The position numbers were made by a program, and so were the translations under genes. Below the pieces are notes generated by a model. That model did no database searches, was not told the DNA's origin, and saw nothing but the letters and a program-made list of their open reading frames with translations. From Calamus simplicifolius (lineage: Eukaryota; Streptophyta; Magnoliopsida; Arecales; Arecaceae), in the NCBI GenBank assembly GCA_900491605.1, contig UESW01004823.1:557576-621575 (forward strand): 64,000 nt of DNA. Reading direction: 5' to 3'. Below, one piece after another: positions 55,754 to 64,000 of the stretch (its first letter is position 1; every line of letters starts with the position of its first letter).

Positions 55754-58302
55754 TAAACTAGTTAATAAATTTTAAATTTTAAAATATTACTATTACAAAT
55801 CATATCTTATCAGGATCATTTGTTTATGTGTACATTAAGATTATTCATCAAATAAAAGACTAATCATCTTCCCTCGGAGGCTAGGTCAATTACACCAAAA
55901 GTTTATGCTTCTTTTTTTTCTTTTTTTTTTTTGTTGAAATTATGGAACACAGGAGTGGTCATCCCAATGATTTCATATAATGTCAGGTAAACCATGACCA
56001 CTGTAAATAATTGTTTAAATTTAAGGTATTTATCGAGTACAATTAAGTTGGGTTAAACTCACTATAAAAATATGGGCCCAATCATGATCTTTTCTTTTCT
56101 TTTTAATTATCTTAATGGGAATGCAATCCAAAAATTTTGAAAATGTGGAATTGAAGATGAATTTGTTACCGTCTTATCAGGTTAATGAAGGTTTTGATTG
56201 CTTGCATCCATACCTTAAGAAAATTTATTCTATTTATCCAACCATTTTGTATCTCAAATGTCAACATATTTATAATAGAGACTAATTAACCAACTTTCCT
56301 AACAATTTGGGCAGCCAGTAATCAATAGCCATGTGAATCTCCAATTTTCCTTCCCATTTGGTATGTATTATAGAGGGAGATGCTCGAGGATTTTATTTCC
56401 ATTGAGTTTATTACCTCTTATTATTGAACAAAAAAGAATATCATCCCTTTGACTTGGTTATATTTTCATTTACTATAAAAAATATTTGTATGATGAGTAA
56501 AGAAATAACCAAAGTATACGCGCATGTGTTGCTTTTATTGTTGCAAATTTATTGATGAGAAAAAAAAATAGAAAACAAGGGCTCAATAAAGATGCTCACA
56601 ATTAAAAGATATGAGGAAAAAAAAAAAGTAGCCTATTAATAACACTTATATTAAAGCAAAAGCATTAAAAATATATGAAATTATGTTTATAAAAATTTAT
56701 ATAAATAATTTAATATAAATCATACTAATGCATGAAACTTTCTCTCTTGTTATATGGATTATAGGAAGAAGGATGAGAAAAAAAAGAGAAAAACTGAATT
56801 ATTTAACATGAAGATAGATGCTATTATAACCCAATAGGATCACAAACTCCTTGTTAATTTGTTTCTAGTACAATCAAGTAGCCATCATTGTCCACTATGG
56901 AAGGAGATCATTATTTCAAAAAAAAAAAGTTGAGAAATTTTAATGTTTTAATTTGTTAAAAATTTAAAAGTTTGCTTAGGAAATTTCAAGCACTCAACAT
57001 CCAAAATGAAGAACAATATTATGCTGGAGGCGAACAAATAGCTTTTGATTGATGGCATTGATTAATTGCTCGAAAGGAAAGCTGATGGAGGGAATGTGGA
57101 AGAACGGGACACACTAGAATCTTAAAATATTGTAACATGACAAGCGGGTAGGAAGGAAGCATTATTAATCATTATTGCAGCTCACCAACTTCAAAATATT
57201 AAAAGTCTTAGATCTTATAATCGGGAATGAAGCCAATAAAATTAGCAGGCCTTTGATAAAAAAATGCTATGGCCTTTTACAAGGAAAAAAAAAACTCCAC
57301 AACTTTTTCCGAGCACCTACGGTCATCAAAATGTGCATTGCATTAATTAGCAACTGATGGAATTAATGTGCTGAACCTCGCCTCGGTTTCATCTTCCATA
57401 TTGAAAAGTAAACGATTAGCAATTAATTTATAATTTTTTGTAAAAATAATTATCTATTTTCTTTTTTTTTTAATAGTTAGAATGCCAAGGGTTTTGTTTA
57501 GAATATGTTTATGTACCTTGGAGTGATAGGATGACTAGTTGACTTCATTTATATATGTTAAATACTGCAATCATAAAATTTATATAGAAAAAGATATGAG
57601 CAGCAAGCAAGAAGAAAGACATATATTTTTTTTATTTTTAAAACTATATAAAAAAATCAAATTCTTCTTTTCCTAATATTTTTGCATCATTATTTTCTTT
57701 TTTGTAATTATTGTATCATTTTTTTACTTGGCTTTTTTTTTTTTTATGGGAACAAAGCAATCAAGCATCCTTAACTTGTGCAGCCATTAATTACAACAAA
57801 TATTTCTTCAATCTAAGCAGTATAGAATATGAAGGAAAAATCAAGAAGATAATAAGAAGTGGTCTCAAGACTCTCAACATAAGGTATTTGGAACTTCTTA
57901 TTAGTTTTCTAAAACACTGACATGTGGTTTTTTAAGAACAATTTTAATAAGGGCTTCTACTTAAAAATCCTTTTACCGCACAGTAGGTAATCTTTCAGGT
58001 AATCATTATTGAAGGTAATCAACATTAATATTATATAGATGTTATTTATTTTATTATTATTATTTGGTTTTTACAATGAGATTTTTTGGTTTATATTAAT
58101 TGAGATAACGAAGGATGAAATTCAATATATATTATCGCAATGAAAGTCTAATGCAAATAAAATCAACACCCTGTCCTCTTCTACCGAATTATAATCTCAC
58201 TCTAATTAACTTTATTCTCGGCAGTTGATGCATCTTTAAAAAATCTAAATTTTTAAAGAAGAAAGAATTGATGGTTCTCTGCTTATAAATTTTTTTAGTG
58301 CA

Positions 58303-59548
58303 TGATGGGGCCAATAAGCTCTATGGGCAACGATAATCTCATCGGGATCGGACTAGACATTTCTGGAGTTGGATCCAGGAAGACAGCCCCTCGGCTTCGA
58401 AAAGACATTCCCTCAGCCTCGGGAAGATACCCCCTCAACCTTGGGAAGATACCCCCTCGGCCTCGGCAAGACAGCTCCTCGGCCTCGGAAAGACACCCCT
58501 TGGCCTCGGGAAGACACTCGGTCTTAGCAAGATAACCCCTTAGCCTCGAGAAGACACCCTCGGCTTCTTCCCCTCGGCCATAAACAGCGCTTGGCCTCTT
58601 TCCCTCGGCCATGAACAGTGCTCGGCCTCTTTCCCTCTGCCATAAACACCATGAACAATACTTGGCCTCTCCCCCTTGGCCTCTTCCCCTTGGCCATGAA
58701 CAGTGTTCGACCTCTTCCCTTCGGTCATGAACAGTGCTTGGCCTCTTCCCCTTGACCAGGAATAGTGCTCGGCCATGAATAGTGCTCCGCCATGAATAGT
58801 GCCATGCAATGTTCACCCACGGCCTTTTTTAGAGCTCATCCAAGGGCATGAACAGTGCCATGCACGTACTCTATAATTAATATTCCACGAGGGCAGAGCT
58901 AGCTTCAACTTCAAATTTTATCTTCTGTCTCAGCGGCTACACTTTGAGGCTCACGTGCTTAACTTTATCGCTCATCACTATCCGCACAAGGCAATTGAAG
59001 TGTGGTGTGGGGGACACATCTAGCAAATGCCGTAACAGTTGGCCACGCCCTGTAGTAACCTGCAACAGCTGTCCAAACCAAGCAGTATCTGCCAACTATG
59101 CAGCCACCCATATTTGATGGGATATGGCCTGCACTTCTGACATGCCACTAAAAAGCAAGCCCTACCATTGCTGTCATTGCTGCCACCATCATAAATGCTC
59201 TGACAAGTGATCATGCCCTAAGTCTCATAGATTCCAAACATCAATAAAATGGGTAAGAAGGACCCATGACGAGATAACTGATAACTCACCACACTCTTAA
59301 ACACTCATTCTTGATCACAGAGAGCATGGTTCTAAGCCTCTCTCTTCTTCTCTCTTTCGAGCTTCCTTAAGCTCACGGCTGTTGCCCAAAGCACTGACTT
59401 GAGCATTGGAGGGTCCATCGGAATCTCTGGTCCCCGGAACTTGTTTGCAGGCTTTCAGGTGCAAGAAGCTCGCCAGAGGATCCCGAGCTCGCTGGAGGAG
59501 GCGATCGGATGCTCGCAGACGTTCGAGGACAGTGATTTGGCATCAACA
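58303..59548 (+). repeat. 5' LTR of the family B element
   Basis: 1246 bases. CTCGG array at 58380-58800, then sequence shared with all family B LTRs. Confidence 0.88.
58380..58800 (+). repeat. CTCGGCC array in the 5' LTR
   Basis: Two blocks: CCTCGG-GAAGACA-type units (to about 58560), then roughly 30-base units of CTCGGCCATGAACAGTG and CTTCCCC type. Minus-strand open frames through here are repeat artefacts. Confidence 0.85.
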
Positions 59549-59550
59549 GA

Positions 59551-59569
59551 TTGGCGCGCCAGGAAGGGA
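59551..59569 (+). other. Primer binding site of the family B element
   Basis: TTGGCGCGCCAGGAAGGGA, two bases after the LTR end. It has the TGGCGC start common to plant Ty3/gypsy primer sites. The tRNA was not identified. Confidence 0.6.
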
Positions 59570-60980
59570 GAGAGAACAGAGCTCTGTGACACTAATTTAC
59601 AAGCCTTCACTCCCTCTACGATAATAATGTTGGATAAAAATATGGTGATGACAAGAACCCTGAAGCTTCCGCCAGTCATGCTGGGGGGCACCCTCAACGA
59701 GCTGAGCAATAGAGCCAACCGCTCCATTCTACCATCGCCACTATCTTAGGCCACTCAAGCAAAACAGCATGCCATCCTCGTCCTGCAAATCCATATATTG
59801 ATGACATTGTCCAAAAGCTCCAGAAGTTCTCACGGCCACATAGCAGCTAGCAAGAGCTTTCGCTCCCTCTTTAGTTACTACTTAGGCCAGTCATCATCCA
59901 TCCCGTGGGAGATCTCCTCAGCAAGAGGCTCACCACCATCAATCTCATCAGCATAAGTATCTTTAAGCTCAAAAGCAAGAGCTCACTGGCAAGAGTGTCA
60001 TCGCTCGCCTTCCAAACGGCCTCCTCTCCTACGGACGGCGATGCGGGGGGAGGCCTAAGCAACGGCGCCAGCACCTCCACTCCAATCAACTTGCTTTCCG
60101 AGGGACAGACCACCAGCAGACTGATGTATCCAAATCAACAGAAGAAGACAAATTCCTCCAAAGATATTCATAATGACAGCCTCTTCTACTCGGACAGTCA
60201 TAGTCCACAAGAGGCGAGCAATCCCGAGACTATCTTCGGCCAACAAGGAGTTGATCAGCACTCCTCTCTAGCCGCTTTTTCTCCCTTCAAACCATATGCA
60301 TCAAGTACCACATCATCATCATCACCTAGCACATCTTCCCGGCCGGGTTTCCTCCAAGAAGTAAGGTCCTGGCCTGGCTGTGCGAGGTGGGGAGAACGTG
60401 GTCCAAGTCCCAGCCCAGTGCCATGTCATGCAAACTTAAATAAATTAGATTTAATGCATGAGGGGAGGGAAGCTTGGTACCAGTGAAAGGGCAAAGAGAG
60501 TACATTGGGTAGAGGAGTCATTATGACCTTTCATTTCATGTACTTGGATGTCAGGGCTCCATTAATGCCAAAAGAGACTAATAATGCATGTTCTCCTCCA
60601 CTCTCGAATAGTCTTCTTCGCCTCTGCAAATACGCCAATCTAGTACCAAGAAAAGCTGGGGAAAGCTCTCTGTCATGACTCTATGCTGACCCCAGCATCA
60701 TTAAACACGATGCAAAGGCCAAAAAGCTACAAAAGTTAAGTGCACTACACTGTGAGAAAAGCTTCTTTTCATTAATACTTGAATGCACTGCAGAAAGACC
60801 GACAACAGCATCGGCAACAAAGACCGACTCCAGCACCGGCATCAACTTAGCCTCAACGGCTTCATCAGCCTTAACGGCATCGTCAAAGTCTCAATGGCTT
60901 CATCCCAGCCTTGGTGGCTTCAACTCTATCTCAACGGACAACGGCCAACCGAGCAGTCATTCCTAGACTTCGCGTCAAAA
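59570..60980 (+). other. Body of the family B element, 5' part
   Basis: No convincing gene. Frames at 59399-59749 and 59905-60486 are rich in Ser, Thr and Pro and have no gag, protease or pol motif. Possibly the wreck of a gag leader. Confidence 0.5.
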
Positions 60981-60984
60981 GAAA

Positions 60985-61550
60985 AAGGCACCTGACGACT
61001 TTCAACTCTCAGGTCACCCTCCAGGGTTAAAAGGCACCTGGCAACTCTCAACTCTCAGGTCACCCTCCAGGGTTAAAAGACACCTAACGACTCTTAACTC
61101 TCAGGTCACCCTTCGGGGTTAAAAGGCACCTGATGACTCTCAACTCTCAGGTCACCCTTTGGGGTTCAAAAGGCACCTGAGCCTGGTTTAAGCACCCTCA
61201 GATCACCCTCCAGGGTTAAAGGCTCCCGAGCATGGTCCCATCATCACCCTTCGGGGTTCAAAAGGCACCTGAGCTTGGTCTAAGCACCCTCAGGTCACCC
61301 TTCGGGGTTAAAGACTCCCGAGCATGGTCCCATCATAGAGACTCTCGGATCACCCTTCGGGGTTCAAAAGGCATCTGAGTCTGGTCCAAGCACCCTCAGG
61401 TAACCCTTCGGGGTTAAAGGCTCCCGAGCATGGTCCCATCACAGCGACTCTTGGGTCACCCTTCGGGGTTCAAAAGGTTCCCGAGCATGGTTCTATCCCA
61501 GCGACTCTCGGGTCATCTTTCGGGGTTCAGAAGGCTCTCGACGGCCTCAA
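60985..61550 (+). repeat. Two-level tandem array in the element body
   Basis: Four units of about 46 bases (AAAAGGCACCTGACGACT ... TCACCCTCCAGGGTT) are followed by three to four composite units of about 90-107 bases. Each composite unit joins CACCTGAGCNTGGT-type and CTCCCGAGCATGGTCCCATC halves. All share the CACCCTTCGGGGTT core. Confidence 0.85.
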
Positions 61551-62114
61551 CTTTGCCTCAACGACATCATCACAGTCTCAACAGCTTCATTTCAGCCTCA
61601 GCGGCTTCAACTCTGTCTCAGCGGCCAGTGACCAACCAGATAATACCTTTGTTTAAATTATACACTTGCAATATATTGTAGGTTATTTTCAGCCATTCAA
61701 GAAGAAGCCCCAAGTCAACTCACAGTAGGGAGATGCCAACTCTTAGGCTCACAATTGATGGGTCTCCATCTCCAAATTTCATAACAAAAGTAGAAGACCC
61801 AAAGTCAACTCAAAGTCAGGAGAAACCAACTTCTCAACTCATAGTTGACGAGCATCCACTTCCAGACCCTACATCGGGAGAGGATTGCTGGCTGCTCCCT
61901 AGCTAGTCTAAGGTAATCAATTTACCTCCAACATTACTTAAAGTCTTTGAGCAGACAAAAGCACAAGAGAACATGCGGACCTAGTCATAAGTCCATACAA
62001 GGCAGACGGAAATTATCCAAAGCTGGCATACAGAGACAAGTGCAAAAGAAAGATATTATAATTCCTACACTCCTTTCGCTTGGCAGATGCAAGGCATGCG
62101 GTTGCACAAACTCA

Positions 62115-62131
62115 AGAGTGTGAGGGGTATC
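62115..62131 (+). other. Polypurine tract of the family B element
   Basis: AGAGTGTGAGGGGTATC directly before the 3' LTR, matching GGAATATGGGGGGCATC before the LTR at 9600. Confidence 0.5.
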
Positions 62132-63574
62132 TGATGGGGCCAATAAGCCCCATGGGCAACGGTAATCTCATCGGGGTCGGACCAGTCATTTCTGGAGTCG
62201 GACCCGGGAAGATAGCCCCTCAGCCTTGGGAAGACACCCCCTCGGCCTCCTAGGGAAGACACCCCTTGGCCTTGGGAAGACATCCCCTTGGCCTCAGAAA
62301 GACAGCCCCTCGGCCTTAGGAAGACACCCCGTCAGCTTCTTCCCCTCGACCATGAACAGTGCTCGGCCTCTTCCCCCTTGGCCATGAACAGTACTCGGCC
62401 ATGAATAGTGCTCCGCCATGAACAGTGCTCAGCCTCTTTCCCTCGGCCATGAGTAGTGCTCGACCTCTCTTCCTCGGCCATGAACAGTGCTCGGCCATGA
62501 ACAGTGCTCAGCCTCTTCCCCTCAGCCATAAACAATGCTCGGCCTCTTCCCCTCGGCCATGAATAGTGCTCGGCCATGAACAGTGCTCGACCTCTTCCCC
62601 TCAGCCATGAACAGTGCTCGGTCTCTCCCCTCGGCCATGAACAGTGCTCGACCTCTTCCCCCTTGGCCATGAACAGTGTTCGGCTATGAACAGTGTTCGG
62701 CTATGAACAGTGCTCGACCTCTTCCCCTCGGCCATGAATAGTGCTCGGCCTCTCCCCCTCGGCCACCAACAGTGCTCAGCCTCTTCCCCTCGTCCATGAA
62801 TAGTGCTCGGCCTCTTTCCCTCGGCCATGAATAGTGTTCGGCCATGAATAGTGTTCCGCATGAATAGTGCCATGCAATGTTCACCCACGGCTAATGCCAT
62901 GCACGTACTCTATAATCAATACTCTACGAGGGATAGAGCCAGCTTCAACTCCAAATTTCATCTTCTGCCTCAGTGGCTACACTTTGAGGCTCACGTGCCT
63001 AACTTTATCGCCCATCATTGTCCGCAAAAGGCAACGGAAGTATGGCATGAGGGACATATCTGGTAAACACCGTAACGGTCGGCCATGCCCTGCAGCAGCC
63101 TGCAACATCTGTCCAAACCAAGCAGTACCTACCAACTATGCAACCACCCATATTTGATGGGATATGACATGCACTTTTGATATGCCACTAAGAAGCAAAC
63201 CCTGTTAATGCTGCCACCATCATAAATGCTCTGACAAGTGATCATGCCCCAAGTCTTATAGACTCCAAGCATCAATAAAATGGGTAAGAGGAACCCCCAA
63301 CAAGGTAATTGATAACTCACCACACTCTTAAACGCTTATTCTTGCTCACAAAGAGCACGGCTCTAAGCCTCTCTCTTCTTTCTCTTTCGAGCTTTCTCAA
63401 GCTCACGCCTGTTGCCCAGAGCACTGACTTGAGCATCGGAGGTTTCCGTCAAAATCTTCGGTTCTCGGGACTTGTTTGCAGGCTCCCAAGCGCAATAAGC
63501 TTGCCGGAGGATCCCAGGCTCACTGGAAGAGGTGACCTGTCGCAGACGTTCGAGAACGATGATTGGTATCAACA
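62132..63574 (+). repeat. 3' LTR of the family B element
   Basis: 1443 bases, about 200 longer than the 5' LTR because of extra array units. Confidence 0.88.
62195..62870 (+). repeat. Expanded CTCGGCC array in the 3' LTR
   Basis: About twenty units around CTCGGCCATGAACAGTG and CTCGGCCTCTTCCCC. Minus-strand frames (62332-62670, 62601-62900) are the repeat read through. Confidence 0.88.
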
Positions 63575-63579
63575 ATGCA

Positions 63580-64000
63580 CATAAAACAACCTAAATAAAT
63601 CCATAAAAAATGAGAACCTAAAGTTCTATCCACCCATGCATGTGTCCCTAAACTCCATTAAAGTGCAAATCACTATAAAATTTTATAGTGAAATTTATTT
63701 GCAAACGAATACTAATGTTTAGCCCATCATATAAAAACCATAAAATTAAAATAAATTTTATATTTAAAACAAATAATATATTATTTTTCTAAATTGCTCC
63801 TATTTAATAATTAATTGCAAATGATGATTTAAAAATTATTATGTTAATTAAATTTCCATATCAAAATTATAATTATATTCAATTAAATTAAATATAAATT
63901 AATATTAATAATCATAATTAACATATTACTAAATACAATTATGATTATAATTTAATAATTAGAATAATTATTCGAAATTATTATAATGATGATAGTTATT
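63580..64000. other. AT-rich spacer
   Basis: Very AT-rich, no gene or element recognised up to the window end. Confidence 0.6.

Larger units (their letters stand above)
58303..63574 (+). mobile_element. Complete non-autonomous family B LTR retrotransposon
   Basis: 5' LTR 58303-59548, primer site from 59551, body to 62131, 3' LTR 62132-63574. Both LTRs start TGATGGGGCCAATAAG and end ATCAACA. Flanks GTGCA (58298-58302) and ATGCA (63575-63579) match at 4 of 5 bases. The body of 2.6 kb has no gag or pol motif. It contains a tandem array (60985-61550) and a purine tract before the 3' LTR. It would need proteins from an autonomous relative. The primer-site type and LTR style suggest Ty3/gypsy affinity, which is inference. 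Confidence 0.85.

Noticed and set aside
58295..58816. 173-codon minus-strand open frame
   Set aside because: It is the CTCGGCCATGAACAGTG array read backwards, with the same short peptide words repeated. No real protein signature.
59905..60486. 193-codon plus-strand frame in the family B body, suspected gag
   Set aside because: Low-complexity Ser/Thr/Pro composition, no zinc knuckle or capsid motif. Treated as non-coding body.
60985..61550. CRISPR-like direct repeats
   Set aside because: Units are contiguous, diverged and of changing length, with no unique spacers, in a plant retroelement.
62316..62900. Several overlapping minus-strand frames of 60-112 codons
   Set aside because: Same cause: a tandem array without stop codons in several frames.

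Overview
The window reads as plant nuclear DNA, probably from a monocot. A palm is only a guess from the overall style of the retrotransposons. It holds one intact host gene in a sea of nested retrotransposons. The evidence is a spliced eukaryotic housekeeping gene, Ty1-copia elements with an initiator-Met primer site, Ty3/gypsy-type LTRs, an L1-like LINE, small MITEs and AT-rich spacer. No bacterial-type genes, rRNA genes, tRNA genes or CRISPR arrays are visible. A 179-base assembly gap lies at 42618-42796.

Host gene. The gene that matters is split into exons too short to show up as open reading frames. Six minus-strand exons between 31268 and 21381 join in frame into a 144-residue RPB6 (RPABC2), the small subunit shared by the nuclear RNA polymerases. 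Intron 1 is about 6.4 kb and intron 4 about 2.8 kb. Both carry old repeats, including a MITE whose empty site survives in a paralogous copy in the same intron.

Left arm, 1-15717. First comes the 3' end of a Ty3/gypsy element (family A) with an antisense, apparently spliced extra ORF between its body and its 3' LTR (1874-2764). Next is a long nested element, family B copy 1 (about 2964-15717). Its 5' LTR is interrupted by a nearly complete Ty1-copia element (family C, 3334-8368, target duplication CTCCT). Its 3' LTR is interrupted by a second copia (family D copy 1, 9751-14254, target duplication AACTC). With the insertions removed, both LTRs carry the start of a host FtsJ/RrmJ-type rRNA methyltransferase gene, including the SAM-binding motif. 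This captured gene piece inside an LTR is the most unusual thing in the window.

Middle. A 5'-truncated L1-like LINE (minus strand, about 16091-19385) and a 145-bp tandem repeat precede the RPB6 gene. Right of RPB6 come a pair of LTR-like repeats around a non-coding body (31843-34771), a family B solo LTR (35033-36332), a GC-rich island of unknown content, a 2.5-kb foldback element with arms over 1 kb, and a family A solo LTR (41734-42419, target duplication AATAT). After these come a SIRE-like copia LTR with primer site and gag start running into the gap, an older copia gag remnant, and family D copy 2 (45707-51706), which still has gag.

Right arm. From 51712 to 58302 the DNA is mostly AT-rich spacer with a Tourist-like MITE, TA microsatellites and a GC-rich promoter-like patch. 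The window ends with a complete non-autonomous family B element (58303-63574). It has two LTRs and a primer site but no pol gene, plus tandem arrays in both the LTRs and the body, and then AT-rich spacer.
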